A DNA stretch of 37,584 bases, taken from CAYVMN01 sp043808585. GTDB lineage: Bacteria; Desulfobacterota; DSM-4660; Desulfatiglandales; Desulfatiglandaceae. A program made the translations under genes and the position numbers. A model generated the notes under the pieces. That model saw nothing but the letters and a program-made list of their open reading frames with translations, did no database searches and was not told the DNA's origin. This document shows, in pieces, positions 17,538-25,727 of this stretch; positions within the stretch are counted from its first letter, which is position 1, and the number at the start of each line of letters is the position of its first letter. The DNA is taken from contig JAZDES010000164.1 in NCBI GenBank assembly GCA_043808585.1, positions 1 to 37,584 on the forward strand, read 5' to 3'.

Positions 17538-19752
17538 ATGGGCATGAGAAAGAGATCAGGAAGTTATGTGAAATTTTTTGCCTACCTGATCATCGTTATC
17601 TTGATCAATGTGGCAGCCATAACCCTCTTTTTTCGGTGGGATCTGACAGAGAATAAGGTCTTCTCAATCTCAGAGGCCAGCCAACATGTCGTGTCAACAC
17701 TCTCCGAGCCGTTGACCATAAATGTATTTTTCACCAGTAATCTCCCAGCCCCTTACAATAATGTCGAGCAGTATCTCCGGGATCTCTTGAAGGAATATTC
17801 CATTTATGCCAACCGGTATTTCAACTATCGCTTCTATAATGTGAGCACAGAAGAGGGGGGATATTGACCAGGAGGCAAAGAAAAACCAGGAACTGGCCAA
17901 TAGCTATGGCATCTATCCCATCCAGATCCAGACCGTGGAAAAGGATGAGGTAAAATTCCAAAAGGCCTATATGGGACTCGTAATGATCCACGGGGATATT
18001 ATCGAGCGGCTTCCTACCATAACCTCGACCGACGGCCTGGAATACCAGCTTACGACCGGAATCAGGAAGCTCAACAATAAAGTGGGGGCACTGCTACGCC
18101 TGCCGGGGAAGATTAAGATCAGACTGTTCCTGTCGTCTTCCCTCAAGGATGTTGCACCCCTAATGCGCTTAAACAGGCTCTCAGAGGTTCCTAAAGAGTT
18201 GGAAAAGATCGTAGGGGAACTGAATAAGAGGAGCTTCGGAAAGCTGGAATTCGAATATCTTGATCCAACAAAGGATGCGAGTCTGGAAAAGGAATTGAAG
18301 AAGTACAATATCATGAAGCTCAGGTGGCCGGCCCTATCCGATGGCGGGATCCAGGCCGGCAGCGGCTCCATAGGTCTTGTGATGGAATATGGAGACAGGG
18401 CTGTGGAAATCCCATTGGTTAGTGTCCTGCGACTCCCAATTATAGGAACCCAGTACCAGATGGTTAATCTTAACAAGATGGATGAGATAATAAATGAAAA
18501 CCTGGAATCCCTCATTGACATCAACCAGGACCTGGGCTATCTGGCAGATCACGGTACTCTGAATCTCCCTGGACGCTCACCGATGGACCCTATGGGAAGG
18601 TCGGAGCGAGAGCCCCTTTCCAATTTCCGACAGCTTGCCTCACAGAATTATACCATCAAGCCGGTGCACCTAAAAGGGGGCACCATCTCCGAGGGCTTCA
18701 ACTGCCTCGTGATTGCACGGCCAACGGAGAACTTCAGCGACTATGAACTCTTCCAGATTGATCAGTTCCTGATGCGGGGTAAGAGCCTAGCCCTGTTTTT
18801 GGATGCCTTTAAGGAGGTCATGCCCCCTGAAAACATGCCCGCGCAATACGGTCGGGGCCCACAATATATCCCTCTGGATACAGGGCTCTCAAAGCTCTTG
18901 GAGCATTATGGCATCCATATCAAGCAGTCCTTTGTTTTGGATGAGAGTTGCTTTAAGCAGGTAATGCCCCAACAGTTGGGAGGTGGAGAAAGGGAGATTT
19001 ATTTTGCTCCTCTGATCAAGAGTCTCCATATCAACAAAGACCTGGGATTTATGCAAAATATCAAGGGTCTGGTGACCTTTAAGGTTGCCCCACTGGAGTT
19101 GAATGAGAAGCGGATCAAGGAAAGTGGTCTGAAGGCCTACAGAGTGTTTTCCTCATCTGACAAGTCATGGGAGCTGAGCGGGAATATCAACCTCAATCCG
19201 GTTTTTCTAAGCCCACCTCAATCCAAGGACAAGATGAAAAGCCATCCTTTGGCATACATCTTATCAGGAGAATTCCCGAGCTATTTTCAAGGGAAGCCTA
19301 TTCCTGAAAAAGATGTGGAGGAGGAAAAGAGCAAAAAGGAGGACAAGGAAAAGATAGATTCCAAGACAGAGCCGGAAAAAAAACAGGATAAGGAACTGTC
19401 AAAAATCAGGGGTGAAGGGGAGATAATTGCAAAGGGGAAGCCGGGGAAGATATTCCTTATGGCATGCTCAGAGATGCTCAAGAACAGCCTGCTGGATCCA
19501 ACGGGAAGGACCCCGAATGCCACTTTTTTAATGAATGTGTTGGACTCCTTGAATGACCGAGAGGAGATTGCAGCCATGCGGAGCAAAGAGCAGCGCTTCA
19601 ATCCGCTTCAGGACACGAGGCCTGGGACCAAAACCTTTGTGAAGACGTTCAATATAGCGGTGCTGCCTGTGCTCGTGGTCCTCTTTGGGCTTCTGGTGTG
19701 GTTCCTCCGGCATTCGCGAAAGAGACGCATACAGATGATGTTTCAGAAATAA
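17538..19752 (+). pseudogene. GldG-family ABC-associated protein, broken by a one-base frameshift
   Basis: Restored, this gene would encode about 737 residues: an N-terminal membrane helix (about residues 12-34), a long extracytoplasmic GldG domain (PF09822-like), and a C-terminal membrane helix near the end followed by a basic tail. The start at 17538 has AAGGAG/GAAGGG upstream. A run of six G at 17855-17860 puts the reading frame into a TGA at 17865-17867. With five G, translation continues through DIDQEAKKNQELANSYGI into the second segment, which has no start of its own at that point. I read the two parts as one gene. Sequencing error, true loss and phase variation at the G-run are all possible. 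Confidence 0.8.
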
Positions 19753-19764
19753 GAAAGGTCTGCA

Positions 19765-20739
19765 ATGAAGGTAAAGAAGGAATATGTTGTACTTGTCTTG
19801 ATCATTTTGGCGTTGTCTGTCTATCTTTTCCTTCGTAGTCGCGACAGGAGCCTATACAAAGTCCCTGAGGTCCCTGAAGTTGCCTCTGAAGACATAACCC
19901 AGATCCAGATCTCAAGGCCGGGCAGCACGATTTTGATGACCAAAAAGGATGACCATTGGTACATTGATCCTCAAAAATTCCCTGTTGACACCGACAAGGT
20001 CAAGGGGATGCTCGATCACATCAAAGGGATTACACTGACGGCCCTGGTGTCGCAGGCCAAGGACTATAACAGGTACGAGCTTGGCAATGATCAAAAGATC
20101 ACTGTAAAGGCCTGGATAGGTGATAAGCTAAGCAGGAGTTTTGACGTGGGCAAGGCGGCCCAGTCCTATCGTCATACCTTCGTGAAGCTGCCGGAGGATA
20201 GCAATGTCTATCATGCCAGGGGGAATTTCAAGAGCAACTTCGACCAGACGGTCGAAAGCCTGAGGGACAAATCAGTTCTTTCATTTGACAAAAAGGAGAT
20301 CCGGGAATTGACGATAGGCAAGGCCGAAAAGATGCTGGTCCTGGAACGGAAAGAGGTGCCTGTTGAGCCGAGTTCCGGCCAGGATGCGGATAAGGAGAAG
20401 AAGACCGCTTCAAAAGAGGAGACAGTATGGGTGAATCCGGAAGGCAAGAATGGGGATGAGTCCAAGGTAAATTCTCTGCTTGACAACCTCTCTAGACTGA
20501 AGTGCAAGAAATACATAGAGGACCGGAAAAAAGAAGACTTTAAGGACCCAGTTTATACGGTTCGGCTGAAAGGTGCTCATGAATACAGCCTTTCAATATT
20601 TGCCAGGAAGGACAAGGACTCTAAGACCTACCCAGCTGTTTCCTCCCAAAACGACTACCCCTTTGAGCTGGCGGATTACCAGGCTGACAGGATCATTACA
20701 GACCCAGAAGAGATGATCAAAAAGCCGAAAAAATCCTGA
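19765..20739 (+). CDS. DUF4340-containing membrane-anchored protein
   Basis: A 324-residue protein with one N-terminal transmembrane helix (about residues 8-24) and an extracytoplasmic region. It contains two copies of the DUF4340 type of beta-rich repeat: the first after ITQIQISRPG with WYIDP, the second around IRELTIGKAEK. A lysine- and glutamate-rich linker lies between them. The gene follows the GldG-like gene by 12 bases and closes the ABC operon, a common arrangement of unknown function. No enzymatic motif is visible. Confidence 0.82.
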   Translation: MKVKKEYVVLVLIILALSVYLFLRSRDRSLYKVPEVPEVASEDITQIQISRPGSTILMTKKDDHWYIDPQKFPVDTDKVKGMLDHIKGITLTALVSQAKDYNRYELGNDQKITVKAWIGDKLSRSFDVGKAAQSYRHTFVKLPEDSNVYHARGNFKSNFDQTVESLRDKSVLSFDKKEIRELTIGKAEKMLVLERKEVPVEPSSGQDADKEKKTASKEETVWVNPEGKNGDESKVNSLLDNLSRLKCKKYIEDRKKEDFKDPVYTVRLKGAHEYSLSIFARKDKDSKTYPAVSSQNDYPFELADYQADRIITDPEEMIKKPKKS

Positions 20740-20806
20740 ACCGGCCGCCCTTCTTTTTCAATGCTATCACAATTTCCAGGCAGATAAACCCTCACGGGGG
20801 AATATC

Positions 20807-21451
20807 GTGGAAGGACTAAGATCCAGTTTTAACAAACCTCTGGTACTTGCGACTCAGAATGAAGGGAAGATAGCTGAATTCAGAGGTTTACTTGTGGACT
20901 TTGACGTAGAGATAAGGAGCTTGAAGGATTTTGGGCCGATCCCACAGGCAAAGGAAGATGGGGAGACGTTCGAAGAAAATGCAGTCAAGAAGGCGCGTTT
21001 TACGGCCAAGGTGCTTGGGTTACCGACCCTGGCGGACGATTCCGGTTTAAGGGTGAAGGCCTTGGGGGGGATGCCTGGTGTCCGCTCAGCCCGGTATGCG
21101 GGCCAGGATGCAACGGACGAGAGGAATAACCTGAAGCTGCTGAGGGCCATGGAATCCATCGAAGACAGATCAGCTACCTTTGTCTGCGTTATTGCTGTAT
21201 CAGTGCCATCGGGGGCATCACTGATCTACAAAGGGACATGTAAGGGTCTTATTACACGCGAATTGACTGGCACCAAGGGCTTTGGTTATGATCCATTATT
21301 TTACTATCCACCTCTCGGGAAGACCTTTGCTCAGATGCCCTCGGAAGAAAAAAACCGCATAAGCCACCGTGGAAGGGCCATGGCAGCACTCAGGCATGAG
21401 TTCGACAAGGTCTTGATCTGGCTGAACGAGGGGTTGGCAGAGGAGCCCTGA
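20807..21451 (+). CDS. rdgB: XTP/dITP diphosphatase (RdgB/HAM1)
   Basis: A 214-residue house-cleaning pyrophosphatase that removes xanthine and inosine triphosphates from the nucleotide pool. The family marks are LATQNEGKIAEF near the N-terminus, LADDSGLRVKALGGMPGVRS, GFGYDPLFYYP and SHRGRAM. The start is GTG at 20807 (the only sensible one), with GGGGG a few bases upstream. It lies 67 bases after the DUF4340 gene and just upstream of the HesB-like gene, which has its own promoter. Confidence 0.93.
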   Translation: MEGLRSSFNKPLVLATQNEGKIAEFRGLLVDFDVEIRSLKDFGPIPQAKEDGETFEENAVKKARFTAKVLGLPTLADDSGLRVKALGGMPGVRSARYAGQDATDERNNLKLLRAMESIEDRSATFVCVIAVSVPSGASLIYKGTCKGLITRELTGTKGFGYDPLFYYPPLGKTFAQMPSEEKNRISHRGRAMAALRHEFDKVLIWLNEGLAEEP

Positions 21452-21487
21452 CCATGATCAAAAGACCTGTTTTTGGGTGTTTCATAT

Positions 21488-21516
21488 TTGACAAAAAGGG
21501 TTCAGGTGTATATTAT
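21488..21516 (+). promoter_or_regulatory. Strong sigma70-type promoter before the HesB-like selenoprotein
   Basis: A perfect TTGACA at 21488-21493 and TATTAT at 21511-21516 (five of six) are separated by 17 bases. Transcription would begin near 21523 and leave a leader of about 35 bases containing the ribosome site GAGGAGG (21546-21552). With the terminator after the gene, this defines a single-gene transcript. Confidence 0.75.
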
Positions 21517-21557
21517 TAAGGCAAAAGCACAGCTAAAATTCCCGTGAGGAGGTAGAT

Positions 21558-21872
21558 ATGTTTGAAGTAACAGAAAAGGCAAGTGAAATGATAAAGGATT
21601 TCTTGAAGGAAAGGGAAGAAATCCCCTCGATTAGAATCATGCTTTCCGAGGGGGGGTGAGCTGGGCCCTCTCTAGGCATGGCTCTGGATGAGTCAAGGGA
21701 AAATGATGAGATATTTGATGATAGGGAGCTTACCTACATTATTGATAAGGAGTTATATGATCGAGTAAAACCCATAAAGGTGGATTATGTCAATACCCCC
21801 ATGGGCTCGGGTTTTAACATTGCATCAAACATGAAGGCACAGGCTTCGTGCAGTAGCTCTTGCTCTTGTTAA
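21558..21872 (+). CDS. HesB/IscA-like selenoprotein (in-frame TGA as selenocysteine)
   Basis: A 104-residue A-type iron-sulfur carrier-like protein with TGA (21657-21659) at codon 34. The frame continues across the TGA as SEGG-U-AGPSLGMALDE and ends in CSSSCSC (C98, C102, C104). In cysteine homologues this position is the conserved metal-binding cysteine, and HesB-like selenoproteins are a known family in Deltaproteobacteria. The part after TGA has an internal ATG (21678) but no ribosome site, whereas the full gene has a perfect GAGGAGG five bases before the ATG. Readthrough requires selA, selB, selC and selD elsewhere in the genome. If there is no selenocysteine machinery, this is a truncated gene. 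Confidence 0.85.
21658..21684 (+). promoter_or_regulatory. Candidate bacterial SECIS hairpin
   Basis: Starting inside the TGA, a stem can form between 21658-21667 and 21675-21684: seven or eight Watson-Crick pairs, two G-U pairs and one mismatch, with a seven-base loop CUCUCUA. Its position directly after the UGA fits bacterial practice, but the loop is a little closer to the UGA than usual and lacks an obvious G in its first two bases. An alternative weaker stem (21671-21676/21683-21688) has a more typical distance. I offer it as a candidate only. Confidence 0.35.
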
Positions 21873-21888
21873 TGACCGCGACACCCGG

Positions 21889-21923
21889 GCCGCCATCCTC
21901 AATGGTGGATGGCGGCTTTTTTT
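21889..21923 (+). terminator. Rho-independent terminator after the HesB-like gene
   Basis: A perfect 10-bp stem, GCCGCCATCC (21889-21898) with GGATGGCGGC (21907-21916), an eight-base loop, and seven T directly after (21917-21923). It ends the plus-strand transcript. The minus strand lacks a T-run at the right place, so it does not look bidirectional although the next gene converges on it. Confidence 0.93.
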
Positions 21924-21929
21924 GCATCT

Positions 21930-22364
21930 TCAAAAGGCCCCCAACTGACATGAAGATATCCTAATGCCCAGCCCCTCACAGGCAGAGGAGACCTCCATCT
22001 TGCCTACGTTGAGACTCTCGGCTATGTCCCAGGCCGCCCTGCAGGGAAGTCGCCCATCTTCCAAGGCCTTTCTAATAGGTTCCTCCAGGTCCTCTGAGAC
22101 ACCCCCAGGGGGCTTAAGTATCTTCTTCCGGGGGCGGTAGCCAAAAAGCCCTAACTGACATTTGACTACTCTGATCTCAAGGAGGTCTGCATTGAGGCCC
22201 ACCTTGCCAGGCGGTTTTCCTAATTCAGCAGCAAGGGCAAAGACAGAAGCACAAGATATCTCTCCATCCTCAGCCCGGTCTCTCAAGGCCTCTGCGATCC
22301 GGGGATCCACCTCTTGATCGGGTGGGTGCTTTTGTGCGTAATGTTTCCTCTTTTCTTTGATCAT
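21930..22364 (-). CDS. Unrecognised protein: two copies of a small cysteine-containing domain
   Basis: A protein of 144 residues from the ATG at 22364 (GAG lies about ten bases upstream; an ATG at 22445 would add a poorly composed 27 residues). It holds two related segments. Residues 19-75 have EDGEISC...KCQLGLFG and 90-144 have EDGRLPC...SCQLGAF. Each carries two shared cysteines (C38/C69 and C108/C139), with an extra C129. The helical pattern suggests a small helix-turn-helix-like fold, so a DNA- or metal-binding role is possible but not shown. I do not recognise a named family. It converges on the HesB-like selenoprotein gene. Confidence 0.7.
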   Translation of the reverse strand: MIKEKRKHYAQKHPPDQEVDPRIAEALRDRAEDGEISCASVFALAAELGKPPGKVGLNADLLEIRVVKCQLGLFGYRPRKKILKPPGGVSEDLEEPIRKALEDGRLPCRAAWDIAESLNVGKMEVSSACEGLGIRISSCQLGAF

Positions 22365-22716
22365 AACATTGCCTCGAATCAGAGTTGTCCAAGAACGATA
22401 ATCGATATCCCTGGAATCAACTGGTAATATTGGTTCAAGCGGCATTTACCAAGCCGGGGACCTGGAGCAATGGAGCACTGGAGTGTTGGGGAAAAAGCCA
22501 GTACAGCTCGCTCAAGCACTTTAACAAGAGACATTCTGGAAACAGGACTAAAACGGATGATTTCTGAATTTTTATGAGTCCATCAAATATCAGATTTGAA
22601 TACATCGTAGCAGAAAGACCTCAATGGTGGCAACTCCAATTATCGCCTGCGTAAGTCAAACGGGGTTTACACATTCGAAGAATTCAAGTATCAATTCAGT
22701 GAAAAGGAGAGGAAAA
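22365..22716. other. Divergent intergenic region with echoing repeat words
   Basis: A 352-base gap between the tandem-repeat protein and yggS. It holds a degenerate stretch near 22465-22495 with words such as GGAGCA, TGGAGCA and CTGGAG, another of the simple echo repeats seen in several gaps. A candidate promoter is listed separately. No gene or stable RNA is seen. Confidence 0.5.
22666..22694 (+). promoter_or_regulatory. Candidate promoter for yggS
   Basis: TTTACA at 22666-22671 and TATCAA at 22689-22694 are 17 bases apart, matching consensus at five and four of six positions. Transcription would start near 22701, giving a very short leader with AAGGAGAGG before the ATG at 22717. Confidence 0.35.
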
Positions 22717-23370
22717 ATGGTCAGAGAGAATGTGAAAAGGATCCTGGAAGAATTACCGCCTGGAGTGGAGCTTGTTGGGGCGGCGAAGACGCGGACACCG
22801 GCAGAGGTCCTGGAGGCGGTTGAGGCGGGACTCAGAATAATAGGTCATAATTACGTTCAAGAGGCGGAGAAGGCCTTTGAAGCTGTGGGCGCAAAGGCAA
22901 AATGGCACATGATCGGGCACTTGCAGAGCAACAAGGCCAATAAGGCCGTCAGGATCTTCGATATGATCGAGACCGTAGATTCGGCAAAGCTTGCCAGGGC
23001 AATAGACAAGGCATGCGAAAAGACAGGAAAAGTGATGCCGGTCCTGATCGAAATAAATAGCGGTGAGGAACCGCAGAAGGCAGGTGTGATGCCAGCGGAT
23101 GCCGTGGCCCTTGTCAAAGAGATCTCAGAATTGAGGAATATCAAGGTCATGGGCCTTATGACCATGGGACCTTTTGCCGGGGACCCAGAGGATGCCCGCC
23201 CATACTTCCAAAAGACAAGACGGGTTTTCGAGGAGATCAAGGGGCTGAACATCTCTGGCGTGGAGATGAGGTATCTCTCCATGGGCATGTCCAATTCCTA
23301 CAGGATCGCCATTGAAGAAGGGGCCAACATGGTCAGGATCGGGACAAAGCTATTCGGGGAGCGAGGTTGA
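22717..23370 (+). CDS. yggS: YggS family pyridoxal phosphate homeostasis protein
   Basis: A 217-residue PLP-binding protein of the YggS/PROSC family, which lacks a known catalytic activity and buffers PLP and amino acid levels. The PLP lysine lies in GAAKTRT near residue 24. Other family marks are GHNYVQEA, WHMIGHLQSNKA, INSGEEPQKAG, GLMTMGP and LSMGMSNSYRIAIEEG followed by VRIGTKLFG. The start is the ATG at 22717 with AGGAG upstream; a longer frame starting at 22624 has unlikely sequence. The next gene starts 18 bases downstream. Confidence 0.93.
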   Translation: MVRENVKRILEELPPGVELVGAAKTRTPAEVLEAVEAGLRIIGHNYVQEAEKAFEAVGAKAKWHMIGHLQSNKANKAVRIFDMIETVDSAKLARAIDKACEKTGKVMPVLIEINSGEEPQKAGVMPADAVALVKEISELRNIKVMGLMTMGPFAGDPEDARPYFQKTRRVFEEIKGLNISGVEMRYLSMGMSNSYRIAIEEGANMVRIGTKLFGERG

Positions 23371-23388
23371 GGAGGTTGACAGAAGGTA

Positions 23389-24156
23389 GTGGGTTTTGCT
23401 GAAAAAGAGATGAACCGGCTCCTTGGAAAGGCAATTCACCATCACAATATGATCAGGGATGGTGATCACGTCCTGGTGGCTGTTTCGGGCGGGAAGGATA
23501 GCCTTTCTCTCCTCTGGCTTCTGAGGGAAAGGATAAGGCGTATACCGATTGAGTATAAGATCACGGCAGTACATGTGGACCCAGGCTTTGGCGCAAATTC
23601 CTCCAGCCAGATGGAGGCCTTTTTTTCGAGGCATGGTTTTGAATATAAGGTACTGGATAGCGATATTGGTCCCAGGGCCCACGGGCCGGAAAACCGAGAG
23701 AACCCATGCTTTCTTTGCTCTCGCCTGAGACGAAAACTCCTTTTTGGGATGGCAAACGATATGGGGTGTAACCGGGTGGCATTCGGGCACCACAAGGATG
23801 ACCTTATTGAAACCTTTTTTCTAAATGTGTTTTACGGGGCCTCTATCAGCACCATGGTGCCAGTTCAAGAGTTCTTCGGCGGGAAATTGACCGTGATTCG
23901 ACCCCTCTATTTGATAGATGAAGACCTCATCTTGCGTTATTTTAGGTTCATGGGTTGGGGCAAGGTCGATTTGGGTTGTCCGTCGGCCGGTTCTTCTAAA
24001 AGGGAAGAGATCAAAGAGATGCTCAATCGATTTTACCGGTCAAACAAGAAGGTAAAGGGAAATATCTTCCACGCCTTACAAAACGTGAGACCCGAATACC
24101 TCCCTTCCCCCTTACAGGCCTCCCCCATCCGTCCTCGTTTTGTCTCCAGTAAATAG
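23389..24156 (+). CDS. TtcA-like PP-loop ATPase (tRNA 2-thiolation family)
   Basis: A 255-residue N-type ATP pyrophosphatase with the PP-loop SGGKDS (33-38). Cysteines C107 and C110 (CFLC) and C197 (GCPSAG) match the arrangement of the three iron-sulfur ligands of TtcA, which thiolates C32 of tRNAs. The motif GHHKDDLIETFFLN is typical. The start is probably GTG at 23389. An ATG eight codons in (23410) is the alternative. It follows yggS closely and could share its transcript. TtcA is the best guess; other TtcA-family sulfur enzymes remain possible. Confidence 0.82.
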   Translation: MGFAEKEMNRLLGKAIHHHNMIRDGDHVLVAVSGGKDSLSLLWLLRERIRRIPIEYKITAVHVDPGFGANSSSQMEAFFSRHGFEYKVLDSDIGPRAHGPENRENPCFLCSRLRRKLLFGMANDMGCNRVAFGHHKDDLIETFFLNVFYGASISTMVPVQEFFGGKLTVIRPLYLIDEDLILRYFRFMGWGKVDLGCPSAGSSKREEIKEMLNRFYRSNKKVKGNIFHALQNVRPEYLPSPLQASPIRPRFVSSK

Positions 24157-24203
24157 CTCATCCTCAGGGACCTTGGAGTTCGGTTCAAGTCTTGGATGGA
24201 GGA

Positions 24204-24656
24204 CTATTTTTCTGCCCAATCCTTGAGTATTTTCCGAATCTTTAGCTCCACCTTCTTTTCCACATCAGACCAATCCTCGTTCTCTTCGGTGTTTGCCCAG
24301 TTGCTGAGTTCGCGTTTCAGCTTGGCCTCCACCTTCTCGGCCGCATCGTCCCACTCACGCTCCTCTGGAGTCTTGCGGGAAAGTTTCCAGGACCCTCCCC
24401 AACCGCCTAACCAGCAGGCCATTCCCACCAGAAACCCCAGGTTATAGCCAGCACCCGTATTGTTGATGGAATACATCTTAACCTGGGTAAAGAGTGACAA
24501 TACAAAGGTGATCCATGCGATGAAACCATGCCAGATTCCAGCGAAAAAGCCGGCATGGTTCTCAGGGGAATATGGGCCTTGGGGACCAGCTGCACAACCG
24601 AAGGCGGTCAAGGCCAGGAATGCTCCCAGTGATACGAGGAGATGACTCCTTTTCAT
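24204..24656 (-). CDS. Small predicted lipoprotein with C-terminal helical duplication
   Basis: A 150-residue protein. It has a lipoprotein signal with the lipobox TAFGC (C21), followed by GPYSPENHAGFFAG, and hydrophobic segments at about 38-60 and 72-90. The last fifty residues hold two similar charged helices, each with a Trp near both ends (EWDDAAEKVEAKLKRELSNWA and DWSDVEKKVELKIRKILKDWA), a clear internal duplication likely to form a coiled coil. I have seen the membrane part in other bacterial hypothetical proteins but know no function. A strong ribosome site (AGGAAGGGG) precedes it. Confidence 0.75.
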   Translation of the reverse strand: MKRSHLLVSLGAFLALTAFGCAAGPQGPYSPENHAGFFAGIWHGFIAWITFVLSLFTQVKMYSINNTGAGYNLGFLVGMACWLGGWGGSWKLSRKTPEEREWDDAAEKVEAKLKRELSNWANTEENEDWSDVEKKVELKIRKILKDWAEK

Positions 24657-24763
24657 GACTCTTTCCCCCCTTCCTTTTACTCAGGTTTACCCTGATGTTG
24701 CCATGGGTTTGAAAAAAACATCAACTCCCGGAAAAGACTTGTGCTGGTAAATGGTCTAACCTG

Positions 24764-25591
24764 TTACCTCCAGGTAATCTTCGGCTCCTTACGCTCGGGG
24801 AGACGGAAATATTGGAATTTGGGATAACCAAGCATCATGGGATAGTGGTGAATATGCCCCTCGGGCAGGGCCACCACCTTTCGTAAGGGTGGCCAATTGC
24901 GTAAAGCGGCCTGAAGCAGCCCGGCCCAGCATGTCCCCAGGCCGACTGATACGGCTGCAAGCTCCAGGTATGAGAGGGCGATAGTCAGGTCTACAAGACC
25001 GTTATCGGCCTCTTTGGGGGCCGAGGCAATAACCAATACCGGCGCGTTCCTGAGAATAGCATCGAACCCCGCATCCCAGGCTGCCACAATAAGGGACGCA
25101 TAAGGATAGGCTCCAGCCGAATTTCCCTGCTCACCGAGGCTCTGGCGCATCCAGTTCACGGTAAGTCCCGAAATAGTCTTGATCTCACTCCTTTTTGTGA
25201 TAACCAACCACTCGAGAGGCTGGACGTTGCTTGCGGTGGGGCCATAGCGGGCGATCTCAATCAGTCTCTGGATCTTCTCTTTCTCTACAGCCCTATCCTC
25301 GTAAACGCGGACTGAACGTCGGGACCTCAGTAACTGGACTGCCTGTTCAGGAGAGACCTTGAGATCCTTTATGATGGAAGGGCAGGCCTCGATAGGTACC
25401 AGTTTGTGGCTGAGGGCCCCGTGGGGGCAGACCGCTACGCAATGCCCGCAGGCCAGGCACATCGGCTCCCCCCCTGGCACCATTTTCGGGTGTCCGTCAT
25501 CCCGATCGAGGCGTATGATTGCAACGGGGCACTCCTGGGCGCAGATGCCATCCTTCTTACACTTGTCTTTGTCGATAGTCAGAATAGCCAT
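24764..25591 (-). CDS. Nitroreductase fused to an N-terminal ferredoxin domain
   Basis: A 275-residue fusion. Residues 1-60 form a ferredoxin domain. Cysteines 11, 17 and 21 precede the second motif CLACGHCVAVCP (C45, C48, C51, C55). The rest is an FMN-dependent nitroreductase domain, starting near RSRRSVRVYED. This fusion is common in strict anaerobes and is thought to use ferredoxin electrons to reduce an unknown substrate. It stands alone on the minus strand, with the echo-type repeat TTAGTG just upstream (25610-25650). Confidence 0.9.
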   Translation of the reverse strand: MAILTIDKDKCKKDGICAQECPVAIIRLDRDDGHPKMVPGGEPMCLACGHCVAVCPHGALSHKLVPIEACPSIIKDLKVSPEQAVQLLRSRRSVRVYEDRAVEKEKIQRLIEIARYGPTASNVQPLEWLVITKRSEIKTISGLTVNWMRQSLGEQGNSAGAYPYASLIVAAWDAGFDAILRNAPVLVIASAPKEADNGLVDLTIALSYLELAAVSVGLGTCWAGLLQAALRNWPPLRKVVALPEGHIHHYPMMLGYPKFQYFRLPERKEPKITWR

Positions 25592-25727
25592 TGTTTGTTT
25601 CTACCTTTCGTTGTTTAGTGTTAGTGTTTAGCCTGCCTCAGTTCTCAGTGACCGGGTCCCAGAAACAGACCCTCTTTTTCCCTGGCTTTATGCGGTTAGG
25701 TCTTATATCTAAGGTTATAGAGGTTGG

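Noticed and set aside
17865..17867. TGA in the GldG-like gene as a second selenocysteine codon
   Set aside because: Similarity resumes in a different frame, so this is a frameshift, not readthrough.
21889..21923. Bidirectional terminator shared with the converging gene at 21930
   Set aside because: The minus strand has no T-run after the stem.
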